This document shows positions 24,634 to 32,630 of a stretch of 64,000 nt of DNA, in pieces; positions within the stretch are counted from its first letter, which is position 1, and each line of letters opens with the position of its first letter. Made by a program: the position numbers and the translations under genes. The stretch is taken from NCBI GenBank assembly GCA_900540735.1, contig UQHB01000005.1, forward strand, positions 1 to 64,000, given 5' to 3'. The notes under the pieces were generated by a model. That model searched no databases, was not told where the DNA came from, and was given only the letters and a program-made list of their open reading frames with translations. The stretch is from an uncultured Megasphaera sp. (GTDB lineage: Bacteria > Bacillota > Negativicutes > Veillonellales > Megasphaeraceae).

Positions 24634-25491
24634 ATGCATACAAATGAATTATTTGCTAAGAAAACCGTCTTTTCCTTTGAAGTATTCCCACCGAAACGAG
24701 ACATGCCTGTCGAAACGATTTACGACACCTTAGCTGCCCTGAGTGAATTAAAACCGGACTTCATCAGCGTTACGTGCGGTGCCAACGGCCAAGGCAGCAA
24801 CCGTACAGCCGAAGTAGCTACGACGATTAAACATAAATATCACTGCGAAACAGCAGCCCATATGCCGTGCATTTACCTTACTGAAGAAGATACCCTGCAG
24901 ACCCTTGCTGAATTAAAACAAGAAGGTATTGAAAACATCCTCGTCCTCCGCGGCGACGAAACACCGGGCAAAGAACGGGCTCACGTCTTTGAACACGCTA
25001 GCGACTTAGCCGCTTTCATTAAGAAACACGATTCGTCTTTCAACCTCATTGGGGCCTGCTATCCAGAAGGCCATACAGAATCAAAGACACCGGCTGCAGA
25101 CATTCGCAACTTAAAGACGAAAGTTGATGCTGGCGTAAGCGAACTCATTTCGCAGCTCTTCTTCGATAATTCTATGTTCTACCGCTTCCTCGAACGGTGT
25201 CAAATCGCCGGTATTGACGTACCTATCGAAGCCGGGATTATGCCGGTCACGAGCAAAGCCCAAATCGAACGGATGGTAGCGATGTGCGGCGCTACATTGA
25301 CACCGAAATTCCAGCGCGCCTTAGCTAAATACGGCGACAACAAAGAAGCCATGATTGACATTGGCATTGCCTACGCTATTGACCAAATCGTCGACCTCCT
25401 CAGCAACGGCGTTGACGGCATTCACGTCTACACCATGAATAATCCCTACATTGCTAAGAAAATCACAGAAGCAGTGAAACATTTATTATAA
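24634..25491 (+). CDS. metF: 5,10-methylenetetrahydrofolate reductase
   Basis: 285 residues, usual length for MetF. N-terminal FSFEVFPPKRD, FISVTCGANGQGSN, the flavin-binding NILVLRGDETPG and QLFFDNSMFYRFLERC are family marks. It reduces methylene-THF to methyl-THF for methionine synthesis. It lies after metQ but has its own probable -10 (TATAAT near 24586) and a TAAGGAG ribosome binding site. No S-box is seen in the 110-base gap. Confidence 0.9.
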   Translation: MHTNELFAKKTVFSFEVFPPKRDMPVETIYDTLAALSELKPDFISVTCGANGQGSNRTAEVATTIKHKYHCETAAHMPCIYLTEEDTLQTLAELKQEGIENILVLRGDETPGKERAHVFEHASDLAAFIKKHDSSFNLIGACYPEGHTESKTPAADIRNLKTKVDAGVSELISQLFFDNSMFYRFLERCQIAGIDVPIEAGIMPVTSKAQIERMVAMCGATLTPKFQRALAKYGDNKEAMIDIGIAYAIDQIVDLLSNGVDGIHVYTMNNPYIAKKITEAVKHLL

Positions 25492-25502
25492 TCTCTCCCA
25501 AA

Positions 25503-25539
25503 AGAAAGAGGCACGCCCCATAAGGACGTGCCTCTTTCT
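25503..25539. terminator. bidirectional terminator between metF and phnX
   Basis: AGAAAGAGGCACG (25503-25515) / CGTGCCTCTTTCT (25527-25539), a 13-bp perfect stem between convergent genes. Confidence 0.85.
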
Positions 25540-25576
25540 GCATGTATAGAAACATGTTTAATGTATAAGCCTAGAA

Positions 25577-26200
25577 TTATTTGCTTTCAATATCTTTGAT
25601 GACATCGAATAAGCCGTTAATATCTTGAATGATGTAGTCAGCACCAGTATCGCCGACTTTGATGACTTTATGAACATCAGACAAGCCAAGATCCATCATG
25701 TTTTTAAAAATCATGTACGGATACGGGCGGCCTTTACCATTCGTCGAATCAGGAGAGAACCAAGCATCTGGTTTGTAGCCCTGTTCTTCTGCAGCTTTGA
25801 CGACGACAGCCATCATTTTGTCTGTGTAGCCTGTAGTAGAACCGATTTTCAGGCCCATGTCGCGGAGTTTTTTCACAGCATCGACAATACCCGGTTTGAC
25901 CGTCGTGTAATTGGTCAAGGTCGACATTAATTCCGGTTCGAAGCTACCGTAGATTTTTTCAATGTCCCCTGTTTCCCAATCACGGCCATATTTTTCTTTC
26001 CAGAGGGCTGCAATGCGGTCCATGGAAAGCATCGTTTTGATGTGATCCCGTTTCAGCATACCCATAGGTTTGCGAGTTTCTTCTTCTGTAACGGCAATGC
26101 CATTTGCTTTGAAGCTGTCCATAAATGCTCGTACAGGAGCCATGCAGCCAAAATCGACAGTTGTGCCTGCCCAGTCAAAAATAATACCTTCTACGTTCAT
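25577..26200 (-). CDS. phnX: phosphonoacetaldehyde hydrolase, internally deleted
   Basis: 207 residues against about 265 for PhnX. The N-terminal part is normal: motif I IFDWAGTTVDFGC, KPMGMLKRDHIK with the Schiff-base Lys, GSTTGYT and GRPYPYMIFKNM. After KVGDT the chain jumps to GADYIIQDINGLFDVI, the extreme C terminus of the family, so roughly 50-55 residues are missing in frame near 25645-25650. The joint recreates a GDTxxD pattern (GDTGAD), keeping the second metal-site Asp spacing of motif IV by sequence, but the helices that hold it are gone. Activity is doubtful. Last gene of the phosphonate operon. Confidence 0.75.
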   Translation of the reverse strand: MNVEGIIFDWAGTTVDFGCMAPVRAFMDSFKANGIAVTEEETRKPMGMLKRDHIKTMLSMDRIAALWKEKYGRDWETGDIEKIYGSFEPELMSTLTNYTTVKPGIVDAVKKLRDMGLKIGSTTGYTDKMMAVVVKAAEEQGYKPDAWFSPDSTNGKGRPYPYMIFKNMMDLGLSDVHKVIKVGDTGADYIIQDINGLFDVIKDIESK

Positions 26201-26235
26201 TCTTAATTCAACCCTTTCATGTAATCTGCAAAGAT

Positions 26236-27189
26236 TTACAGGATTTTTCGGACATCTTCTTCGTAGATTTCACCGATGTTCCCTAAACGGAATGTATCTT
26301 GTTCCGTTAATTTGCCCGGATAGATGACATAGCCGTGTTTCTTAAGGTATGAATACATGTCTTTGAAATCGAAGGAAATGCCTGTAGGATAGAGGAATGT
26401 CGTTATAATCGGCCCTTGTACAGAGGCGTTAATATAGGCTTTAAAGCCTAATGCTTCCATGCCTTCACGGAGCATCTTATTGGTCGTGCTGTACCGTTTG
26501 TGCCGTGCTGGAATCCCACCTTCTGCAGCGAGTTCTTTAATAGCCTCTGAGAAGGCAACGACAACATGGGTTGGTGACGTAAAACGCTATTTTTCGCTAT
26601 CTTTTTCAATTGTATCCCATTGAGCGAAAAGTTCAAGAGCTAAACTGCGAGCAGTTCCCTTTGTATTTGCTAAATTTTCTTTTTTTGCAATAATGAAGGA
26701 GAACCCCGGTACACCTTGGATGCATTTATTCGCACTGCTAATGATGCACGTAATGCCCAAGGCCGGTACGTCAATATCGACACCGCCAAAGGTGCTCATC
26801 GCATCGACAATGAATTGAACACCATGTTTCTTAGCGACAGTCCCAACAGTAGCAATGTCGTTGAGGATGCCTGTCGTCGTTTCGCTGTGTACCATAGATA
26901 CGTGCGTAACTTCCGGGTGTTCTGTTAAAGCCTGGTCAATAGCAGCTGCATCAGGCACTTTGTCATAGGACGTTTCGACACCGAACGTACCGCTACCCTG
27001 CATGAGGACTGTCGTATAGCCCCCATTGTCAGCGTGTGCCAATTTCAAAAGAGACTGGTGAATATCTTGGGTCATTTGTTTATAATCGTCATCCCATGTG
27101 CAAAGGTCGACTTGCATCGCATCTTTGACAGTTGCCGTCGTCGTGAGCGGGCCAGGTGTTAATAATTTGTACGTATTTTTGTCTTGCAT
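26236..27189 (-). pseudogene. phnW: 2-aminoethylphosphonate:pyruvate aminotransferase, two lesions
   Basis: The frame encodes PhnW (LLTPGPLTTTATVK, MVHSETTTGILNDI, VDAMSTFGG, the PLP Lys in ISSANKCIQGVPGFSF). An in-frame TAG at 26589-26587 interrupts it exactly where homologues have Trp: EK-stop-RFTSPTHVVVAF, so a single G to A change explains it. The same frame then continues with the C-terminal domain (FRLGNIGEIYEED) to TAA at 26236. Separately, about 35-40 residues are missing in frame between GSGTFGVET and SYDKVPD near 26970. Total readable length is 317 codons against ~360. With two independent lesions it is very likely inactive. Confidence 0.85.
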
Positions 27190-27210
27190 GATTAGCTCCT
27201 ACTTTCTCTG

Positions 27211-28227
27211 TTAGTTTCCTTTAATGAGTTGTTGATGTTTCTTTAAGAGGTCTACAGTGAGCGGTTCTTTGAACTGTTTCGGATATGCCGGTTTCTGCGA
27301 ATCATCTACGGTTTCGCCTTCATAGAGAGCCATTGGATAGGTCTTTAAGAGGTCTGGGCGAGCGTTCTTGACGATGCATTCAGCCATCTTCATAGCAAGT
27401 TCTTGTTTCTTACTGTTGCCTTTATTGATAACAGCAACACCTTCTGTTAAGAAGAAGTTACCTTCTGTCGGGTCAATAACTTTGATTGGTAAGCCTTTAG
27501 ATTGTTCTAACAAACCTTGGTGACGGAGACCGAAACCAATAGCAACTTCACCGACTTTAACTTTTTGGAGCGGACCAGAACCGGATTGTTCCATGTGCGG
27601 ACCAGCATTTGCTTCGAGGTCTTTTAAGAGTTTAGCCCCTTCTTGTTCACCATATGCATCAAATACAGCTTGTGCTAAGAGCCATGCTGTAGACGAACCC
27701 ATAATGTCCGGTAAAGCGATTTTGTCTTTGTAAATCGGGTTTGATAAATCCTTGATAGATGTCGGCATAGGTAAGTTTTCTTTCTGGAGTACGTCTGTGT
27801 TGACGAAGATAGCACCGAACTGACCAGTTGTCGGTTTGTAGTATGCCGGTGTCGGCTGAATAGTCTTCGCATCGAAGGTCAAGTCAGCGAACATGTTGTT
27901 CTGTTTCTGTGCCGAATCGATGTAGTACGTGCTCATCGTAATCATGTCGGCTTCAATGTTTTTGCCTTCAGCCATGAGCTTGCCGCCTAATTCAGACGTA
28001 CCGAAGGACTGCATAACGTATTTCCCTTCATAGCCATTGTTGTCGAGGGCTTTTTTGAAGGCATCTTGTGCTTCCGGGTCAGCATTGGTGTAAATGACGA
28101 CTTGGTCATCACTAGCCGCGCTGCTGTTACTAGCACTGTCATCACCGCCACAGCCTGCAATAACAAAGGCCATGGTAGCAGCTAAACAACCAGCTAACAA
28201 ATATTTCGACCACTTTTTGAAATTCAT
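27211..28227 (-). CDS. 2-aminoethylphosphonate ABC transporter substrate-binding lipoprotein
   Basis: 338 residues from the chosen start. Lipoprotein signal YLLAGCLAATMAFVIAGCG, then an iron-type/PhnS-like periplasmic-binding fold (VVIYTNADPEAQDAFKKAL, MQSFGTSELGGKLMAEG, IALPDIMGSSTAWLLAQA, HMEQSGSGPLQKVKVGE). Its place between a fused permease and phnW/phnX points to 2-aminoethylphosphonate as ligand. ATG at 28227 follows AAGGAAG by 6 bases; the longer frame to 28275 overlaps the permease gene. It looks intact. Confidence 0.8.
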   Translation of the reverse strand: MNFKKWSKYLLAGCLAATMAFVIAGCGGDDSASNSSAASDDQVVIYTNADPEAQDAFKKALDNNGYEGKYVMQSFGTSELGGKLMAEGKNIEADMITMSTYYIDSAQKQNNMFADLTFDAKTIQPTPAYYKPTTGQFGAIFVNTDVLQKENLPMPTSIKDLSNPIYKDKIALPDIMGSSTAWLLAQAVFDAYGEQEGAKLLKDLEANAGPHMEQSGSGPLQKVKVGEVAIGFGLRHQGLLEQSKGLPIKVIDPTEGNFFLTEGVAVINKGNSKKQELAMKMAECIVKNARPDLLKTYPMALYEGETVDDSQKPAYPKQFKEPLTVDLLKKHQQLIKGN

Positions 28228-28258
28228 GATACTCTTCCTTGTGTAGACAAAGAATATA

Positions 28259-29974
28259 TTAAGCTTGCTTTTCAATAGGCATGTCGTGTTTCAGACGAAC
28301 CGTTTTACCGTGAGAAGAAATGCCTTGGAATTTTCCCCGAATGTTGCGGAATATATCGTCATGTTTAGAGAGATAATCGAAGACTACTTTGACGATGATG
28401 TTCGTAAGGAAAATCAAGAGAGATAAGACGAAGACTTCATCGTACTTTTCAAAGTACTGAGCCTGCGTGATTTTCGTCGTCATGACCATCGTTTTTGCGC
28501 CGACAACGAAGATAATACCACTGATTGTAACGAGAGCCTGAACGAAAACGTAACTGAGCATCTGGAAAATGGTCGACAATGTATTCGGGATAATGACGCG
28601 GAAAATCGTCTTAATCCACGAGTCACCCATGAGGGCAACGGTCGTTTCCCACGAAAGGTTAATCTTCGATAAGGACGCTTGAATCATGAGGTACGGTGTC
28701 GTAAATTCACGAACAGCATTCAACAAGATGATGATGAAGAACGTGTTCTGAATCGGTATACCAGAGAAGGTAAAGAGGAAGGCAACGCCAATGACCATGC
28801 CCGGAACGGTGTTCGTAACCATAGCGAAGGCATCCATGAACATGCGGCACCAGTTGGGCAGTTTCGAACGAGCATTGACGAGGGCTGCCATGTACGCCAG
28901 AATCGTGGCGATAACAGCGGACGCAGCAGCGACCATGACGGAGTTGATGTAGACACTCTTAATGGAACGGTCGCTCAAGATGCGGTGCAACGTATCAGTC
29001 GTGAAGACGACTTGGTACGGCCAGCTCTTGATGAACGGCACGATGAACATAATCGCGAAAATTGCAATGATACAGAAAATGACAAGAGCGTACAAAATAG
29101 CAAAGCCTGTATCGCGAACTGTGTCTTTCTGAATTTCAAACGTACTGATTTTGTTATACCGGAAGTTAAACCGTTCGGACATCCGCAAGAGCCAAACAGC
29201 AACGATAGACGGAATGAGCATGATGACTGCAATCTCCGAGCCGCCATAGAAATCCGGTACAGCCCCCATCATGACGTTGTACAGCTGAATCGCAATAACT
29301 TTGTACTGACCGCCAATGGAAGCAGGAATCCCAAAGTCTGTAAAGGATAAGAAGAAGGACAAAATGAAGGACGCTGCAATGGTCCCAATCATAGGCCGTA
29401 CGCTCGTAATGTAGAACGTTCTGAGCGAGCTGTCCCCCATGATTTGCGAGACGATAATGAAATGTTTATCGACGTATTTAAAGGCATTAGATAAGAGGAT
29501 AAATGCCGGTGGCAACGTGTAAATAATGTATGAAATCAAAAGGCCTTTAAAGCCGTAAATATCAAAAATCTGACAGCCTAAGATTTTCGTAATGAGCCTT
29601 TGTTTACCGAGAGAATAAATGACCGCAAAACCATAGGTCAAGGTCGGTAAAAACATAGGCAAAATAATGAGGACAGAAATGGCTGACTTTACTTTCCCCG
29701 TCAAGGCCGTAAAATGCATGCCGTACGCTAAGAGGAACGCTAAGATAACCGTAATCAATGCTTCTAAACCAGAAACTGTAAAGCTGTGGCCTAAGGCCGT
29801 CAAGAACGTCGGGTTGCTCAAGACGTGTGTGTAGTTAGCCAGCGTTACGGTTCCATTCTGTAAGATAAAGGATTTGCGCAGTAAAATCACAAGTGGTACT
29901 GCCATGGCCACGACGAAGATGGCGCAAATCAGGCCAAAAATGGCTTTTAGTTCAATCCGTTGTTCTTTCTCCAT
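28259..29974 (-). CDS. 2-aminoethylphosphonate ABC transporter permease (fused two-domain)
   Basis: 571 residues with about 12 membrane segments: two FbpB-type permease domains joined in one chain. Each half has an EAA-like loop (SQIMGDSSLRTFYITSVRPM in the first, VALMGDSWIKTIFRVIIPN in the second). This single-chain form is common for AEP transporters in Firmicutes. It forms the membrane channel with the ATPase upstream and the lipoprotein downstream. No lesion is visible. Confidence 0.85.
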   Translation of the reverse strand: MEKEQRIELKAIFGLICAIFVVAMAVPLVILLRKSFILQNGTVTLANYTHVLSNPTFLTALGHSFTVSGLEALITVILAFLLAYGMHFTALTGKVKSAISVLIILPMFLPTLTYGFAVIYSLGKQRLITKILGCQIFDIYGFKGLLISYIIYTLPPAFILLSNAFKYVDKHFIIVSQIMGDSSLRTFYITSVRPMIGTIAASFILSFFLSFTDFGIPASIGGQYKVIAIQLYNVMMGAVPDFYGGSEIAVIMLIPSIVAVWLLRMSERFNFRYNKISTFEIQKDTVRDTGFAILYALVIFCIIAIFAIMFIVPFIKSWPYQVVFTTDTLHRILSDRSIKSVYINSVMVAAASAVIATILAYMAALVNARSKLPNWCRMFMDAFAMVTNTVPGMVIGVAFLFTFSGIPIQNTFFIIILLNAVREFTTPYLMIQASLSKINLSWETTVALMGDSWIKTIFRVIIPNTLSTIFQMLSYVFVQALVTISGIIFVVGAKTMVMTTKITQAQYFEKYDEVFVLSLLIFLTNIIVKVVFDYLSKHDDIFRNIRGKFQGISSHGKTVRLKHDMPIEKQA

Positions 29975-29988
29975 TTTGGTCTCTCCCT

Positions 29989-30768
29989 TTAGGCATTCAC
30001 AGCTGGCTGTGTATCAGCTGTATCTGGTTCTTGGAACAAATGTAAAATATTTTCGCGCTTAATCTGGAGCTGCGATAAAATAAATTTCTTAATGAAATCA
30101 TCTGTCGGATGATGGATAATGTTTTCCGGTGTAGCAAACTGAGCAATCTGGCCGTGATTCAAAATGAGGACACGGTGCGAAAGGGTCAATGCTTCTTCCG
30201 GGTCATGCGTAACGATGATCGTCGTCAAATGGTACTGTTTGGCAATCATGCGGATACGTTCTTTAATCGATTCTTTAATAACGCCATCGAGAGCACTAAG
30301 CGGTTCGTCGAGGAGCAAGATTTTCGGCTTCATAACGAGGGTCCGCGCTAAAGCAACACGCTGTTTCTGACCACCAGAAAGCTGGCCAATCCGTTTATTG
30401 ACGTGTTCCCGTAAGTTCAAGAGGTTGATTAAATCATCGACTTCGGCTTGCGTCGAAATACCTGGTTTGTTGCGCAGGCCATAGACGATATTCTGGTATG
30501 CCGTGAGATTTGGGAATAAGGCATAGTCCTGGAACACGATGTTAAAGCCCCGTTTTTTCATGGGCACATTCGTCAAATCCTGACCATCATACAAGATTTT
30601 CCCTGCACTAATAGGCGTAATTCCTAAAATAACATTTAATAAGGTCGTTTTACCGCCGCCAGACGGGCCTAAAATGGAAATAATTTCACCGTCTTCAACA
30701 GATAACGAAATATCATTTAAAATTACCTTGTCATCATATTTTTTTACAATATGCTGTAGCTCTAACAT
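29989..30768 (-). CDS. 2-aminoethylphosphonate ABC transporter ATP-binding protein
   Basis: About 259 residues: Walker A GPSGGGKTTLLN, Q-loop FQDYALFPNLT, signature LSGGQKQRVALARTLV, Walker B ILLLDEPLSALD, His switch IVTHDPEEA. It lacks the C-terminal TOBE-type extension that makes many AEP ATPases ~350 residues. First gene of the operon. The start at 30768 lies 10 bases after GGAGG; the frame to 30792 begins before that site. Confidence 0.8.
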   Translation of the reverse strand: MLELQHIVKKYDDKVILNDISLSVEDGEIISILGPSGGGKTTLLNVILGITPISAGKILYDGQDLTNVPMKKRGFNIVFQDYALFPNLTAYQNIVYGLRNKPGISTQAEVDDLINLLNLREHVNKRIGQLSGGQKQRVALARTLVMKPKILLLDEPLSALDGVIKESIKERIRMIAKQYHLTTIIVTHDPEEALTLSHRVLILNHGQIAQFATPENIIHHPTDDFIKKFILSQLQIKRENILHLFQEPDTADTQPAVNA

Positions 30769-30792
30769 GATGAGGGTACCTCCTTCATTCAT

Positions 30793-31033
30793 TTACAAAT
30801 ACCGTTAGATTTTCTTTTCTCAATCCTCGTTTATTGTATCGGCCTTTTGTAGGGTTTGTGTTTGTAAAATACAAGAGTTTTGTAAAAAAAATCAAGTTCT
30901 TGCATGTTATGGTCACTATTTTTTACAAAAAACGGCACAATGCAAAGCCATTACCTATGCATACCATAGATAAGGGCTTATTTTGCAACGTGCTATATTA
31001 CTGCGTGTATATGCGTTTATTTTCTAGAAAATA
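30793..31033. promoter_or_regulatory. AT-rich upstream region of phosphonate operon
   Basis: No gene. It holds a 13-base palindrome TTGTA-AAA-TACAA (30862-30874) and related TTTGTAAAA and TTTTACAAAA stretches at about 30880 and 30918-30930. These repeated half-sites may be operators for a regulator of phosphonate uptake. A TACAAT-like -10 for the operon lies near 30833. No regulator gene is adjacent. Confidence 0.35.
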
Positions 31034-31744
31034 CTATTTTTTGAGCAAATGTTGCACTAAAAAAATACTGATTTCGTAGAGTAAAATCATAGGTACAGCT
31101 ATCATGGTCTGCGTAAATATGTCAGTTGTAGGCGATACGACACCGGCAATGACAAAAGCAATGACGATGAGAACTTTCCGTTTTCCTTTCAAAAACGCAG
31201 AAGAAATCAATCCTAACTTTGCCAAAAAGAATAAGACAAGAGGTAATTCAAAAACGACACCAAAAGGAATCATAAAAGCAATGAAAAATGATAAATACGA
31301 CTGCAGTGAAAACATGGGCTGCAACGAATCCGTCGCAAAACCCATGAAGAATTTGACTGCTGCCGGGAAGACGGCATAATAGGCAAAAGCTAGTCCTGCA
31401 TAAAATAAAATAATTGCTGACGGCAAAAGCCACCAAATAGCCCGGCGTTCTCGCGGATGCAAGGCCGGCGCAATGAAGAGCCACAATTCATAGAGCCAAA
31501 CGGGCAGCGTCACGACGACTCCAGTAAAGACAGCAATCTCAATATAAGCAAAAAAGACTTCGGCCGGATTAAGAAAATAAAGCTTCCCTGCCGGAGCCGA
31601 GAGCAAGGCAATAATCTCATCAATATAGGCGTACGCCACGACGCTGGCCGCGGCAATGGCGACGAGGCAAATAATCAAGCGAAAGCGAAATTCTTCTAAA
31701 TGACCGCCAACGGTCATGTCCTTTTCGTCTTCCTTAGGGTCCAC
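31034..31744 (-). CDS. tatC: Sec-independent translocase subunit TatC
   Basis: About 236 residues with six membrane segments. Family marks include GGHLEEFRFRL near the N terminus with the conserved Glu pair, LPVWLYELWLFIAPALHPRERR and MIPFGVVFELPLVLFFLAKLG. TatC recognises twin-arginine signal peptides. The frame opens with GTG at 31750, but that is only two bases after AGGAGG; the GTG two codons later (31744) has correct spacing and is preferred. No tatA or tatB lies next to it. Confidence 0.85.
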   Translation of the reverse strand: MDPKEDEKDMTVGGHLEEFRFRLIICLVAIAAASVVAYAYIDEIIALLSAPAGKLYFLNPAEVFFAYIEIAVFTGVVVTLPVWLYELWLFIAPALHPRERRAIWWLLPSAIILFYAGLAFAYYAVFPAAVKFFMGFATDSLQPMFSLQSYLSFFIAFMIPFGVVFELPLVLFFLAKLGLISSAFLKGKRKVLIVIAFVIAGVVSPTTDIFTQTMIAVPMILLYEISIFLVQHLLKK

Positions 31745-31765
31745 ACACACTACCTCCTAAAAACA

Positions 31766-31797
31766 GAAAAACAGGCACCTGAAGTTCAAGCACCTGC
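31766..31797 (-). terminator. probable terminator of nitroreductase gene
   Basis: On the minus strand CAGGTGC pairs with GTGCCTG (with two G-U pairs) around a short loop and is followed by TTTTT, 18 bases after the nitroreductase stop. Confidence 0.55.
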
Positions 31798-31814
31798 TAC
31801 ATTCTACCTTTTTC

Positions 31815-32318
31815 TTATAAATAATGTACTCGCGACGAATCATACCGGTCTTCGACGACATGGGAATAATTCTGGTTGAACGGATAGCCTAAAGCCACAA
31901 TAGCAAAGGGCGTAAATCCTTCGGGCACACCAACGGTCCGGCGTACACGGATTTCCCGCGCCTTGTACGGCGACACACCGAGCCAAACACCGCCCAGGCC
32001 TAAATGTACGGCTTCGAGCAACATGTTTTCTACAGCAGCACTGCAATCGAGATAGACAAAATCAGGGAAACGCTGTTTCGTATCGCGTGTACATACGACG
32101 ATGCATAGTGGTGCATTCGCAGCACAGCCGGCATAAGGGCTGCAATGTGCTAAATCTTGAATGACCCGTTTATCCCGTACAACATAAAATTCCCAAGGCT
32201 GTTGGTTACCAGCAGACGGCGCAGCCATGGCAGCGTGTAATACTTTTTCAATTTTTTCATCTTCTACCATGCTCGGTAAAAATTTTCTGACACTATGACG
32301 CGAAAAAATGGCATCCAT
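31815..32318 (-). CDS. nitroreductase family protein
   Basis: 167 residues, a short FMN-dependent nitroreductase. Visible parts are IFSRHSVRKFLP, the FMN-contacting AAMAAPSAGNQQPWEFYVV, and LGLGGVWLGVSPY. Likely reduces nitro or quinone compounds with NAD(P)H, physiological substrate unknown. Monocistronic, between tatC and tRNA-Leu. Confidence 0.8.
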   Translation of the reverse strand: MDAIFSRHSVRKFLPSMVEDEKIEKVLHAAMAAPSAGNQQPWEFYVVRDKRVIQDLAHCSPYAGCAANAPLCIVVCTRDTKQRFPDFVYLDCSAAVENMLLEAVHLGLGGVWLGVSPYKAREIRVRRTVGVPEGFTPFAIVALGYPFNQNYSHVVEDRYDSSRVHYL

Positions 32319-32427
32319 TCGAATCGACTCCCTCCAATAAAGGATTTACAAGATGTCTCCATCTTTACTATTCTATTATATCATTATTCCTAATAAAAAT
32401 AAAAGAATTGTCGTCATGTATACAAAA

Positions 32428-32459
32428 AAAGAGCATTTCAATCGCTTGAAATGCTCTTT
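32428..32459 (-). terminator. terminator of tRNA-Leu(CAA)
   Basis: Perfect 14-bp stem AAAGAGCATTTCAA / TTGAAATGCTCTTT with TTTTTT on the minus strand, directly after the tRNA. Confidence 0.9.
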
Positions 32460-32463
32460 GGAG

Positions 32464-32547
32464 TGGTGCCGGAGGTGGGACTTGAACCCACACGGTGTTA
32501 CCCGCTTGATTTTGAGTCAAGTGCGTCTGCCATTCCGCCACTCCGGC
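32464..32547 (-). tRNA. tRNA-Leu(CAA)
   Basis: Reads GCCGGAG...CTCCGGC-A-CCA with a fully paired acceptor stem, anticodon stem ACTTGA / TCAAGT and loop CTCAAAA, so anticodon CAA. A long variable arm is present, as in all tRNA-Leu, and CCA is encoded. Confidence 0.95.
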
Positions 32548-32580
32548 ATATTTCCGTGTCGTTTCCTTGACACAAGAAAT

Positions 32581-32608
32581 ATTATACCATAAATTTACAA
32601 TACGTCAA
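32581..32608 (-). promoter_or_regulatory. promoter of tRNA-Leu(CAA)
   Basis: TTGACG (32608-32603), 16 bases, TATAAT (32586-32581) on the minus strand, about 30 bases before the tRNA. Confidence 0.8.
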
Positions 32609-32630
32609 CAGAAAATCGTATAATTTTTAC

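Noticed and set aside
26236..26589. Selenocysteine or pyrrolysine reading of the phnW amber codon
   Set aside because: TAG is not selenocysteine, no pyl genes are in view, and a second deletion in the same gene points to decay. The conserved residue is Trp, one base change away.
32353..32592. 79-codon plus frame near tRNA-Leu
   Set aside because: It overlaps the tRNA-Leu terminator and tRNA on the opposite strand.
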